A DNA stretch of 64,000 nt from CAYNJG01 sp964397295 (GTDB taxonomy: Bacteria; Planctomycetota; Planctomycetia; Pirellulales; Pirellulaceae). The position numbers and the translations under genes were made by a program. The notes beneath the pieces were generated by a model. That model was not told the DNA's origin. It searched no databases and worked only from the letters and a program-made list of their open reading frames with translations. Shown in pieces: positions 41,340 through 50,488 of the stretch; the stretch's first letter is position 1, and each line of letters starts with the position of its first letter. Location of the stretch: contig CAYNJG010000005.1 of NCBI GenBank assembly GCA_964397295.1, positions 1 through 64,000 on the forward strand, written 5' to 3'.

Positions 41340-41639
41340 ATGCGACCATGTGACCGCTGCGGCAAACCTATCGAAAATATTGAGATTCACTGCGACAAGT
41401 GCACGGCGTATCTGCAGACGACTGCTCCTGACTATCGGCAGACGAAAGTGGACGTGCCGTCGGATTCGCCAGTTCCGCACGACTGGAGCATGGACCTCAT
41501 GGTGTTAGTCGCTTGCGGAAGCGCTACGCTGGGAGGTGCGTTGATAGGTTGGCTTGAGTATGGCCTGAGCGGATTGGTGGCAGGTGCTATTGGCGGCTTG
41601 ATGTTGGCTGCTGTAGTGACACGCTTTATGATAGTTTGA
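41340..41639 (+). CDS. Small zinc-ribbon membrane protein
   Basis: A 99-residue protein. Cys4, Cys7, Cys18 and Cys21 (RPCDRCGKPIE, HCDKC) form a zinc ribbon in the cytoplasm; two hydrophobic segments follow (about 52-71 and 78-96), Gly- and Ala-rich. Such short ribbon-plus-helices proteins are frequent and of unknown function; the ribbon suggests protein or nucleic-acid contact at the membrane. Start ATG at 41340 with GAGAAG just upstream. Divergent neighbour is the three-unit membrane protein. Confidence 0.6.
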   Translation: MRPCDRCGKPIENIEIHCDKCTAYLQTTAPDYRQTKVDVPSDSPVPHDWSMDLMVLVACGSATLGGALIGWLEYGLSGLVAGAIGGLMLAAVVTRFMIV

Positions 41640-41658
41640 CCGCATCAATCGGTCGGTA

Positions 41659-43185
41659 TTACTCGTATTCCCACTTCATGATCCACGGATCTTCCATCTC
41701 CTTTTGCATCGCTTTTAGCTTTGCTTTGTATTCTTCAAGCACCTCTTTATGGCTGTCCGCCAAGTTCTTCGTCTCATTGGGATCTTGGTACATGTCGAAT
41801 AGCTCAAACTCGGGTCGCTGCACATAACGTCCCACCGTCATATTTCCGTATGGAGCATCCGGCCCCTTTGCCCACTGGGCTTGCCAACTGCTGGCCGCCC
41901 ACAAATCTGAAGCGAAAGGGTAGGGCAGCGGGTGAGCAATATTCCAAATCAGTTTGTACTTTTCATCGCGCACAACTCGCATGGGGTAGTACATCTGAAT
42001 TTCGTGAAAGGTATGGGATGCGAAGATCGTCTTATGATGCTCCGCTTTTGGATTCGACAAGCAATGCAACCAGGACTTTCCATGGTAGCGATTGAACTTT
42101 TTGTTGCCGTTGCGATTTTCCAATAGATTCTCGCCACGCTCTTTCCAAAACTTATCGGGATTGATCATCTTCGTCGGCGCATTTTTTTCCGCATCGAGCC
42201 CCCCGGCAAAATCGAGCAACGTCGGTGTAATATCAATGTGACTGACCATAGAATAAGACTCGACGCCACGCTTCGCTTCGTACGGATTGCGAACGACCAT
42301 TGGTACGCGAAGTCCGCCCTCGTAGACCGTCGTCTTGCCGCCAGCGAACGCCATGCCATGATCGGCGGTAAACACGATCAGCGTTTTGTCATAAAGGTCT
42401 GCTTCCTTCAGAATCTCGACGAGTTTCGCGACGCCCTGGTCAATCCGCGAACAAGACTGGTAGTACTGTGCAAGCTCTTCTCGCGTATCGGGTGTGTCAG
42501 GCAGAAACGGAGGCACGACGACTTTCGCCGGATCGTAGAAGACTTCTTGCACGCCCTTCTGCTCTCCTTTATTCGGCAAGTTGCCAAATAGGTCAGGTTT
42601 CAGCTCACGCTTGGATGTTTTGTCCGTGCCACCTCCGCGATGGGGATCGCTCGTGGCAAAGTACAGAAAGAACGGACGGTCATCGGACGAGTCGGTAATG
42701 AAGTCGCGACTGTTTTCCGCCATTCGGACGGCGTTACGTCCGGGGCCTTTTAGGTAGGTCTCGAAGTGGTAAACGGATTCCGGAGCGACGTGGTACTTGC
42801 CAATGTGACCGGTTCGATAGCCAGCATTCGCCATCACACGCGGCATCGAAAGACTCACGACGTCATGAAACGAAGCGAACTTGTGGAAATGATGCTGATG
42901 TCCGAACTGACCGTTGCGGTGGTTGTGCGTTCCGCTCATCACCACACTGCGACTAGCGCTGCAGGACGCGGTCGTGGCGAAAGCGTTTCGGAAGATCAGG
43001 CCATCTTGAGCGATAGCGTCGATCGCTGGTGTCTTTGCGATCGGATCTCCGTAGCAGCCCAGCGTCGGACTCTCGTCATCGGTGATGATGAACAGTACGT
43101 TCTTCTCGGCCGCATTTGTTGCAGCGGTGGCGATAAGGAACAGAATCGCGGAAAGACTTGGGCTGAGAGCTCGAATGAATCGCAT
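41659..43185 (-). CDS. Exported sulfatase (S1 family) with CSASR active-site motif
   Basis: A 508-residue type I sulfatase. Signal peptide ends near TNAA; the metal ligands ITDDE (D36, D37) and the FTADHGMAFAGG motif are present. The formylglycine site reads CSASR (C75-S-A-S-R79) instead of the usual C-x-P-x-R. The CSASR form occurs in sulfatases close to heparan N-sulfatase/S1_8-like groups, which fits features such as GKYHVAPESVYHF and FTADHGM. It removes sulfate from sulfated polysaccharides in the periplasm or outside; the substrate cannot be set from sequence. It needs a formylglycine-generating enzyme or anSME, neither seen here. Start ATG at 43185. Confidence 0.93.
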   Translation of the reverse strand: MRFIRALSPSLSAILFLIATAATNAAEKNVLFIITDDESPTLGCYGDPIAKTPAIDAIAQDGLIFRNAFATTASCSASRSVVMSGTHNHRNGQFGHQHHFHKFASFHDVVSLSMPRVMANAGYRTGHIGKYHVAPESVYHFETYLKGPGRNAVRMAENSRDFITDSSDDRPFFLYFATSDPHRGGGTDKTSKRELKPDLFGNLPNKGEQKGVQEVFYDPAKVVVPPFLPDTPDTREELAQYYQSCSRIDQGVAKLVEILKEADLYDKTLIVFTADHGMAFAGGKTTVYEGGLRVPMVVRNPYEAKRGVESYSMVSHIDITPTLLDFAGGLDAEKNAPTKMINPDKFWKERGENLLENRNGNKKFNRYHGKSWLHCLSNPKAEHHKTIFASHTFHEIQMYYPMRVVRDEKYKLIWNIAHPLPYPFASDLWAASSWQAQWAKGPDAPYGNMTVGRYVQRPEFELFDMYQDPNETKNLADSHKEVLEEYKAKLKAMQKEMEDPWIMKWEYE

Positions 43186-43256
43186 AGTTTTCTCGAAACA
43201 AGGCCGGGTGTTTCGTGGACATTGTAGTGCGTTTCCTAGAGCAATGCACTTTGCTT

Positions 43257-44117
43257 CTACTTGCGAAGCTCGGCCTCCAGAAACTCATACGCTTTCATCA
43301 ATGCATCTGGATTTGCCGCGGCACGCATGTGGCCGGCATCTTCGATTTTGTGCATTTCGGTTCGAACCCCTGCTTCCTTCAACGCGTTGTAGCAGCTCAT
43401 CGACCAAGGCAACGGAACCGTACGGTCTTTGGTTCCGTTGAAAAAGAACATCGGCGCATCGTCTTTGTCAGCGAAGGCTGCTGATGAAGCTTGTTTAAAC
43501 AACTCTGGTACTTCGTCGAGGTCGCCGCCCATCAAGTACTTGGCCCATTTCCCATTGTCAGGGAAAGTGCGAAAGTCTGTTGGTGCTCCACCGGCTGCTA
43601 CCGCTTGCAAGCGAGTGTCGACGTGACCGTTTTCGTCGTTTGGTTCTTCTCCGGTGGTGCCGAGTAACGATACAAGATGTCCACCTGCCGAATATCCGAT
43701 GGCACCGAGTCGATTCGGGTCTACTTTGTATTCTTCAGCATGTTCGCGAATCCATTTTACTGCGGAGCGACAATCTTCGATCTGTGCTGGGAATTTGTGC
43801 TTCGGTGCTAAGCGATAGTCGATCGCAAAACAAACAAAGCCACGTTTTGCCAAGGCGCTGGCGTAGCCGCGAAGCTGCTTTCGATTTCCGCCCTTCCATG
43901 CACCTCCATGCACGACCAGGATTGCTGGGCTTGGGCGATCAACATTCGGAAGAAACGCGTCGAGCAGCAACTCGCGATCGCCCACTTTCGAATAGACGAT
44001 CTTTTCTTTGCGCTCTACTTCGTGTTCTTTCGCAGCCGTTGCTGGAGTTTCGTCAGCGAGAGTGGTGACGAACGAAGTACAACAGACGCCGAGAACAAAG
44101 AGTAGCCGAGAGAACAT
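43257..44117 (-). CDS. Exported alpha/beta-hydrolase esterase (BD-FAE/acetyl esterase-like)
   Basis: A 286-residue exported esterase. After a signal peptide (MFSRLLFVLGVCCTSFVTTLA) it shows the HGG oxyanion motif (VVHGGAWKGGNRKQ), the nucleophile elbow GYSAGGHLVSLLG, a likely Asp in FFNGTKDRTVPLPW and the His in DAGHMRA. This matches BD-FAE and related acetyl or feruloyl esterases acting on plant or algal polysaccharides. The ATG at 44117 has AAAGG at the right distance and gives the signal peptide; the frame runs back to 44153 without it. It lies next to the sulfatase, on the same strand, so both may help with polysaccharide side-group removal, though they are separated by 71 bases. Confidence 0.88.
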   Translation of the reverse strand: MFSRLLFVLGVCCTSFVTTLADETPATAAKEHEVERKEKIVYSKVGDRELLLDAFLPNVDRPSPAILVVHGGAWKGGNRKQLRGYASALAKRGFVCFAIDYRLAPKHKFPAQIEDCRSAVKWIREHAEEYKVDPNRLGAIGYSAGGHLVSLLGTTGEEPNDENGHVDTRLQAVAAGGAPTDFRTFPDNGKWAKYLMGGDLDEVPELFKQASSAAFADKDDAPMFFFNGTKDRTVPLPWSMSCYNALKEAGVRTEMHKIEDAGHMRAAANPDALMKAYEFLEAELRK

Positions 44118-44187
44118 AGAGTAAGCCTTTTCAGTTGAATGCAAGAAACGCAATTCTAACTGATCAGGACTTTACTCATGGGCGTGG

Positions 44188-44583
44188 TTACGAACCGTGA
44201 CGAATCCCATTAATAATCACCATGACCCAGCCGACAATAAAGGCAACGCCGCCGATCGGTACGATCGCTCCGAGGACTTTGATACCGGTCATCGTCATTG
44301 CGTAGAGGCAGCCGCTGAAAACGAGGATGCCGATCAGCCACGCGATACCGCTTGCTGAAAAATTCATTTCCGATCGTTGGCCGGCCAGGCCAATCGCAAG
44401 CAGTGCAGCGGCGTGATACATGTGGTACTTCACGCCCGTTTCGAGCCACGCCTGCCGTTGGGCGAACTCTTCAGGCTGAAGGTCTTTGAGCAATTTTGGC
44501 AGCGAGTGAGCGCCAAAAGCACCGATCACGATACCCAATGCTCCAACAATTCCGCTAACAATTAAGATCGTCCGTGCACTCAT
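44188..44583 (-). CDS. DUF423 family membrane protein
   Basis: A 131-residue protein with four membrane segments and the family pattern: GAFGAHSLPK near residue 22, KYHMYHAAALLAIGL near 52, and LFSGCLYAM-like FSGCLYAMTMTG. DUF423 proteins (YwdK/YgdD type) are small inner-membrane proteins of unknown function. The ATG at 44583 is preceded by AGGA at five bases, which excludes the longer frame from 44682 that overlaps the upstream gene. It follows the amidohydrolase stop by seven bases, so the two are probably co-transcribed. Confidence 0.9.
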   Translation of the reverse strand: MSARTILIVSGIVGALGIVIGAFGAHSLPKLLKDLQPEEFAQRQAWLETGVKYHMYHAAALLAIGLAGQRSEMNFSASGIAWLIGILVFSGCLYAMTMTGIKVLGAIVPIGGVAFIVGWVMVIINGIRHGS

Positions 44584-44590
44584 TCGTATC

Positions 44591-45922
44591 CTATTTTTCT
44601 TCGCCGTTAGTCGCGGTTTGCTTTTGTCGTTCCGCGTATTTCTTGTAAAGACGTTTGTGTCGGTCGGAAAGATCAACCACACGACCTTGCACCCATGCGT
44701 GCGTGACTATCGACGATGTGTCGAAGAGTTCACCATTGGTGACAATTAGCGTCGCGTGTTTTCCTTCTTCGATCGACCCGATTTCCTCTTCAACGTTGAA
44801 GATCTCGGCAGGTGAAAGTGTAATTGCTCGCAGGGCATCGTTTTTCGGCAATCCAAACGCGGTGGCCATCGCGGCGTGATACGGCAAGTTGCGGATATTC
44901 GACGCATCGAAACGCGCCGAGCCCGCAATGCAGTAAGTCACGCCAGCCTTTTTCAATCTTGCTGGTAACGTGTAGGCTGCGTCGTAAGCTTCATGTCGTC
45001 TTTGTGGTAACTGGTAAACGCCTTGGATGATAACCGGTACGTTCTGAGATTTCAGAAGTTCGGCGCACTGCTCGGCATCGTGACCACCGGAAATGATGAG
45101 TTTGAGTTTGTGTCGACTCGCGAAGGCTACGGCCGATTGGATCTGCGTTGTGCGGTCGGCGCTGGCGACAACGGGTACTTCGCCGGTAAGCACCGGTAAC
45201 ATAGCTTCCCAGCGTAAGTCGATTGGCTGGCTCGGATTTGCCTTGCGAGCTTGTTGGTAGGCTTTGGCTTTTGCAAACGCTTGTTCGAGGTTTTCGAGCT
45301 GCGTTTCGTGCCCCTCGTGTTCGTCTTCCTTCTCATTGTCGTCGTGTTGATGATCGGGCGAGTTGGGTGTGGGCCAACGGATATGCAAGCCAGCGGGAGC
45401 CTTGAGTGTTAAGTCTTCCGTCGTCCATCCGTCCAGTTGCAAAATCGCAGACGTGCCGGTGATCAGCCCACGACTTGGAGCAGTCAAGTTGAAAAGAACA
45501 CCACCGGATCTGGTTACGGGAATCAGTTCGCTGTCGGGATTGATGGCCTTCTCAGCGCGGACGTTCATGTTCCACTGACCGACCTCGCCCAAATCATCGG
45601 AAGCCCGTACGGCATTGATCTCGATGAGCCCCAGGTTACCGTCCGTGTTGAACAAGCCGGGGTAGACATGTTTTCCTGTGGCCTCAACCGTCTTCGTGCC
45701 ATCGGGAAGTTCTACCTCTTTTCCGACAGCTACGATTCGCCCTTTGTCGAACAGCACTGTCGCATTTTCGATCGCTGGTTGAGCAACCGGATGCACGGTA
45801 GCGCCGACGATTGCAATTGGCTGGTTCTGCGGGGCACCTGGGATCTCTGGAGACGCGGTAACGGTCGCAATGTTGACCGCCATCATGAGAAGCATTAGCG
45901 AAATCGTTTTTGTATAGCCCAC
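44591..45922 (-). CDS. Amidohydrolase-fold protein lacking the HxH metal motif
   Basis: A 443-residue exported protein of the imidazolonepropionase-like amidohydrolase group: signal-like start, AIVGATVHPV, GRIVAVGKEV, KHVYPGLF, TLSPAEIFNVEEEIGSIEEGKHATLIV. After PGLF the family normally has D-x-H-x-H, but here it reads PGLFNTDGNLGL, so the first two metal ligands are gone. A His/Asp/Glu-rich insert (DHQHDDNEKEDEHEGHET) lies near residue 200. A GGHDAEQ motif near 300 may keep one metal ligand. It is either inactive or uses an altered site. I prefer GTG at 45922, with GAGAG seven bases upstream and a better signal peptide; a GTG at 45946 is also in frame. Confidence 0.8.
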   Translation of the reverse strand: MGYTKTISLMLLMMAVNIATVTASPEIPGAPQNQPIAIVGATVHPVAQPAIENATVLFDKGRIVAVGKEVELPDGTKTVEATGKHVYPGLFNTDGNLGLIEINAVRASDDLGEVGQWNMNVRAEKAINPDSELIPVTRSGGVLFNLTAPSRGLITGTSAILQLDGWTTEDLTLKAPAGLHIRWPTPNSPDHQHDDNEKEDEHEGHETQLENLEQAFAKAKAYQQARKANPSQPIDLRWEAMLPVLTGEVPVVASADRTTQIQSAVAFASRHKLKLIISGGHDAEQCAELLKSQNVPVIIQGVYQLPQRRHEAYDAAYTLPARLKKAGVTYCIAGSARFDASNIRNLPYHAAMATAFGLPKNDALRAITLSPAEIFNVEEEIGSIEEGKHATLIVTNGELFDTSSIVTHAWVQGRVVDLSDRHKRLYKKYAERQKQTATNGEEK

Positions 45923-46153
45923 GGTGAATCTCTCTTTTGCTGCCACATCGTCGATTCGAACATTTTAGCACAAGCCCGTTAGCAATACTTTGGATCCCCA
46001 TGGGCTGATCTAGATCGAGAATCTCGAGTCGTTGGGCCTGTTGGCTTGCTCTTTTCTCAGCAATCAATCGTCAACAAAGCCCAAATCAACTTGGAATCCG
46101 AGGAATGGGAGGTACGTTACGGATATGAATCTATTCTCGATCGAGCCAATTCC

Positions 46154-48370
46154 ATGTTTCGAAAAACGATGCTTTCAATGGTTTGTCTGCTGGTGATCTC
46201 AACGGCACTCGTCGCACAGGATGCAAGTCCGCAAAAGCTCTCTGCGAGTAGTGTCGTTCTGCTTGCTGCGACGGACGGCCGTGTATACGCCTCGGGTGAC
46301 GCTACTTCAGAAAGAGGCGATCGAAGTGAAGAGACTCGCAATCACTTTCTGCCTGTTGATGGTTTGAAGGAAATTGATTCTGTCTATCTACATCATGATT
46401 GGACGGATCGGGCTGCGGCGTTAGATCGTCAAGGTCGTGTTTGGGTTTGGGGGCACGCGTGGACCGAGACTTTGCATGGCGGTGACAATGCCGAAAAGTC
46501 TGTTCAACCGACGCATGTACCGGAACTTGATGGGGCCGAGTCATTGGCGCTTGGTTCGCAACACCTGATCGTCATCGATAAGAACAGAAGAGTTCAAACT
46601 TTCCCGACGATCTCCTGCGACAATGAGACAGGATTTCTTGGGGCAGGAGACACTAAGTCTCACCGTGGAGTCATTAGCGTAAAAGGCATTGAGGACGCGG
46701 TTCAAGTCGCAGCCAATGGCGAAACGAGTTTCGTGCTACGCGCCGACGGTTCGGTTTGGGGGATGGGCAGTGGTGGCATGGGGTTGCTTGGTCGAAATGC
46801 GAGGCAAGCCAATTTCCTTGAATTCGAAGACAATTCAAAAAACGCAAACCCGCAGCCGATTCAAATTCAAGGGCTACGCGACATCAAGGCGATTTCAATT
46901 TCTGGGCGGTTTGGCCTCGCACTGGACAAGGCAGGTAACGTTTGGGGCTGGGGAGTTAATGACTCGGGACAGCTGGGATCGGTGGCCGATGATTTGGCTC
47001 GTTTGCCGCCGACTCGCATGCGCGGCCTCAAACCCTGCACTGCCATCGCCGCAGGTTACGATTTTATGTTGGCGTTGCAGACGGATGGAACCGTTATGGC
47101 TCAAGGGTGTAACATCTATGGCGCCTTAGGTGACAAGCGTGGCGAGCTCGAAGGTCGATTGCGTCAGGTTAAGTTGCCGGCGGCTGCGAAGAGTATCTAC
47201 GCTGGACAATACAACGCATTCGCGGAGTTGATCGATGGCGAAATCTTCGGTTGGGGCGCCAACGATCCAAGCGTAGGTGGCTTTCACCCACGTGCGTTAT
47301 TCTCCTCGATTCCACCCACGCAGCTCGACGTCGACATGCGACCGAAGCCTGCGAAAGCCGGGACTGTTCCCTTGGTCGTCTACCGCGAAGGCGACATTGA
47401 AGAGCCCGAGCAGTTGGAAGTGTTCATCAAAGACGAATCCGTTGGGATGCTAACAATCAACAAGCGGCAGGCGATTGATGAATTTAAATTGGAGATACCC
47501 GAAGGCGTGCACGGCTATCGAATCAAAAGTGTCGACTCCGAGGGAAGCCGAGCCGATCGTCAGGGCGTCATCGTCGTTTCCTCTGGGGCAATGCAGAACC
47601 GATTTCGAAAGTCGGTTAACGAAAATGGGCTTATTGCCGCTGTGGAGACTCTCAAAAAACGAATAAATGACGCGGTGCCGGGCGTTATTCCGTCGACGCT
47701 AGATTTGAAGTCCGACGGACCCGTGAGCGAGGAAACGCTGCAGCGCATCGAGGCTCGACTGGGAAAACCGTTGCCAAAGTCCTATCGCAAGGCACTAAAG
47801 TCGATCGGGCCATTTCGTCTCGGCCCAGCCAACGCGGAAGTGCCACTGGTGGCTCTTTATGCGCCGGATCCGACTTGGACCGTTGGCAAGTGGATGGATA
47901 AAGCTGTCAACAGCGTAAAACGAGGGTCGGAAGATCCGTGGATTCGAGAAAGAAACGAAGAGATTGATTTTTATAGTCAGAGTTTCGATATGCCGGGTGG
48001 GCAACGGTTGCGACAACAAAAACTCTTGATCGGAGCCGTTGCTGGGTACGAGCCGTATTTCTTGGCGCCGGATTTGCCAGCGTGCGATGATGGCTCCATG
48101 TCACAATTGTGGCCAGATTTCTTCTTGACCGATATTGAATCTGGTGAAGAGTGGCCATCGTTCGGTTGGATAAACGAGCGAGATTGTGACCTTGTCATGC
48201 TTGATAAGTTGGTCGATGCTGTCGAAGGCTATGTCTGGGGAGCGTACGGCTCTTCAGGTGTAGCTTTTGTTGCAGGAAGTGAGAGCGGTACGGTTCAACA
48301 AGCGAGGGTAGTTCCGCTGGATGATGAATCCGGGTTCGGAATCGATTCGGATGGTTGGTTCGACGACTAG
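46154..48370 (+). CDS. RCC1-repeat protein fused to an SMI1/KNR4-like domain
   Basis: A 738-residue exported protein. Signal peptide (MFRKTMLSMVCLLVISTALVAQ), then about 400 residues of RCC1-type propeller repeats (for example GNVWGWGVNDSGQLG, GSVWGMGSGGMGLLG, GRVWVWGHAWTE, EIFGWGAND). After a linker, residues from about 522 match the SMI1/KNR4 fold: VSEETLQRIEARLGKPLPKSYRKALKSIG, the LG-x-x-LPxxYR start typical of the family. SMI1/KNR4 domains are best known as immunity proteins against polymorphic toxins, and RCC1 propellers serve protein contacts. No toxin neighbours are seen. The ATG at 46154 is preferred since it gives the signal; upstream frame to 46046 lacks one. Role unknown. Confidence 0.8.
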   Translation: MFRKTMLSMVCLLVISTALVAQDASPQKLSASSVVLLAATDGRVYASGDATSERGDRSEETRNHFLPVDGLKEIDSVYLHHDWTDRAAALDRQGRVWVWGHAWTETLHGGDNAEKSVQPTHVPELDGAESLALGSQHLIVIDKNRRVQTFPTISCDNETGFLGAGDTKSHRGVISVKGIEDAVQVAANGETSFVLRADGSVWGMGSGGMGLLGRNARQANFLEFEDNSKNANPQPIQIQGLRDIKAISISGRFGLALDKAGNVWGWGVNDSGQLGSVADDLARLPPTRMRGLKPCTAIAAGYDFMLALQTDGTVMAQGCNIYGALGDKRGELEGRLRQVKLPAAAKSIYAGQYNAFAELIDGEIFGWGANDPSVGGFHPRALFSSIPPTQLDVDMRPKPAKAGTVPLVVYREGDIEEPEQLEVFIKDESVGMLTINKRQAIDEFKLEIPEGVHGYRIKSVDSEGSRADRQGVIVVSSGAMQNRFRKSVNENGLIAAVETLKKRINDAVPGVIPSTLDLKSDGPVSEETLQRIEARLGKPLPKSYRKALKSIGPFRLGPANAEVPLVALYAPDPTWTVGKWMDKAVNSVKRGSEDPWIRERNEEIDFYSQSFDMPGGQRLRQQKLLIGAVAGYEPYFLAPDLPACDDGSMSQLWPDFFLTDIESGEEWPSFGWINERDCDLVMLDKLVDAVEGYVWGAYGSSGVAFVAGSESGTVQQARVVPLDDESGFGIDSDGWFDD

Positions 48371-48429
48371 CGTTGCGAACGAACCTTCAGGTGACCGTTG
48401 GTGTCAGGTAGTCGAAAGGAACGTTTACG

Positions 48430-50409
48430 ATGGCCTCACGAATTCACGCGACCACTTGTCCGCTCGACTGTCCCGATGCTTGTTCGTTGGAAGTCCAGGT
48501 GGTTGATGATCGCCTGCACTCCATCGACGGTTCTAATTCGAATGAATTCACCGACGGCTACATCTGCGGCAAAGTTCGCAACTTTGCCGACCACTTCTAC
48601 TGCGATGATCGGCTGAAACGTCCTGCGAAACGAGTCGGTGAGAAGGGCGACGGACACTTTCAAGACATCTCCTGGGATGAAGCGTTCGACCTTATGACTA
48701 GTCGTATTAAAGCGGATTGCGAACAGTTTGGGTCTGAATCTATTCTGCCTCTTTGCTACGGCGGCTCTAATGGAAAGCTGACGCAGGATACGGTTGATAT
48801 GCGATTCTTCTATCGACTCGGTGCTTCCCACCTTGATCGAACCGTATGCGCCGCGCCATCTACCGCGGCTTACAACGGACTCTATGGCAAGATGCCGGGG
48901 GTTGCGCTTACTGATTACGTTCACAGCAAGTTGATTGTCGTCTGGGGAAATAACCCGCACGCGTCCGGGATTCACTTGGTCAAACACGTGCAGAAAGCGC
49001 AGGAGAACGGTGCGAAGCTGGTTGTTATCGATCCTCGTACGACGCCGCTCGCCGGTAAAGCTGATTTGCACATTCCACTCTATCCCGGTACTGACCTTCC
49101 GGTTGCCTTAGCGATCATCAACTGGATCGTACAAAACGAGCACACTGATGAATCTTTCATCAGCGAAACAACGAACGGCTTTGAAGAACTTGCTCAACGT
49201 GCGAGTGCATGGTCGCTCGCGAAGGCGGCCGATGTTGCTCGTGTTCCCGTCGAATCGCTCGAAACACTTTGCCGCTGGTATGTCGAGACGTACCCTGCTG
49301 TGATTCGCTGCGGCTGGGGGCCAGAAAGAAATCGAAACGGCGGCAGCGCGATCGCCGCGATTTTAGCAATTCCTGCCTTGGCGAATAAATTCTGTCGTGG
49401 AGGTGGGTTCACGATGAGCAACTCTGGCGCGTGGCGACTGCCGACCGCGAACGTCATTCAACAAACGCCGCCCGACACGCGACATATCAATATGAATCTT
49501 GTGGGTGAGCATCTGTTGACGCTCAACGACCCGCCAATTCGCACTCTGTTCGTTTACAACTGCAATCCGGTTGCCACGTTGCCCGAACAGAATAAGTTGA
49601 TTCGCGGATTGCAACGAGAGGATCTGTTTACGGTTGTCTTCGACCAAGTGATGACGGACACCGCAAAGTACGCGGATGTGATTTTGCCGGCCACGACATT
49701 CTTAGAGCACGACGACCTTCGTTCCGGCTATGGGAATACGCGTCTGGGCAAGGTGACGCCAGCTGTGCCTCGCGAAGGCGAAGCACGACCTAATCTTGAA
49801 GTCTTCGCCGAGCTAATTCAAAAACTACATCTCGAGCAGCCAGGCGACATTACTTCCGCGACCGAACTTCAAGCTGCGCTACTCGGCGAACGATCGGAAG
49901 TGTTAGAGCAGACGGGTGAACTCGCACCAGAGATGGGACTGGCTCCGATCCAGATGCAGGACACGCAGCCTTTTACTAGTTCTGGAAAGATTGAACTGTT
50001 CCCTGCCATACTCAATGACACGTCGGAACATGGTCTTTACGTATATCAGGCCGATCCGCAAACGAACAGCTATCCGTTGGCGCTACTGTCTCCAGCGACA
50101 AGTCAAACAGTGAACTCGACGTTCGGCCAGCTACGCAAACACTCAGCCTCCGTCCGGATGCACCCTGCCGACGCGGATCAACGAAGTCTCACCGATGGTT
50201 GTGAAGTCCGCGTGTTCAACTCCAGCGGTGAGGTTTTCGTCAATCTCGAAGTCTCAGAGAAGGTGCGGATTGGAGTTGTCGAAATCCCCAAGGGTATTTG
50301 GCGAAAGAGCACAAAGAACGGCAAGACATCGAATGCTCTTTCGCCCGACACGTTATCGGACATAGGCGCCGGAGCGTGCTTCAACGACGCCCGCGTTCAA
50401 GTCGAATAG
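48430..50409 (+). CDS. Molybdopterin-dependent oxidoreductase (formate dehydrogenase/DMSO reductase family)
   Basis: A 659-residue catalytic subunit. The N-terminal iron-sulfur site is Cys10, Cys14, Cys18 and Cys46 (CPLDCPDAC, ICGK). Molybdopterin-binding segments follow: VVWGNNPHASGIH, VVIDPRTTPLAGKADLHIPLYPGTD, YNCNPVATLPEQNK, VILPATTFLEHDD and a C-terminal SPATSQTVNSTFGQ region. No twin-arginine signal is visible, so it is probably cytoplasmic. The family reduces or oxidises small substrates (formate, nitrate, sulfoxides, polysulfide); the substrate is not decided by these motifs, and the length is shorter than most formate dehydrogenases. AGGAA sits eight bases before the ATG at 48430. 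Partner electron-transfer subunits are not next to it. Confidence 0.93.
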   Translation: MASRIHATTCPLDCPDACSLEVQVVDDRLHSIDGSNSNEFTDGYICGKVRNFADHFYCDDRLKRPAKRVGEKGDGHFQDISWDEAFDLMTSRIKADCEQFGSESILPLCYGGSNGKLTQDTVDMRFFYRLGASHLDRTVCAAPSTAAYNGLYGKMPGVALTDYVHSKLIVVWGNNPHASGIHLVKHVQKAQENGAKLVVIDPRTTPLAGKADLHIPLYPGTDLPVALAIINWIVQNEHTDESFISETTNGFEELAQRASAWSLAKAADVARVPVESLETLCRWYVETYPAVIRCGWGPERNRNGGSAIAAILAIPALANKFCRGGGFTMSNSGAWRLPTANVIQQTPPDTRHINMNLVGEHLLTLNDPPIRTLFVYNCNPVATLPEQNKLIRGLQREDLFTVVFDQVMTDTAKYADVILPATTFLEHDDLRSGYGNTRLGKVTPAVPREGEARPNLEVFAELIQKLHLEQPGDITSATELQAALLGERSEVLEQTGELAPEMGLAPIQMQDTQPFTSSGKIELFPAILNDTSEHGLYVYQADPQTNSYPLALLSPATSQTVNSTFGQLRKHSASVRMHPADADQRSLTDGCEVRVFNSSGEVFVNLEVSEKVRIGVVEIPKGIWRKSTKNGKTSNALSPDTLSDIGAGACFNDARVQVE

Positions 50410-50488
50410 CTGGGGCATACTCTTTTATCGAGGATCTGTTCCGCATAGGATGTTGGAACTTCAAGATACCCTCATGTAGAGAAATTAA

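Noticed and set aside
46154..48370. Polymorphic toxin and immunity locus
   Set aside because: Only an SMI1-like domain is present, in an exported fusion; no toxin, Rhs or secretion gene is adjacent.
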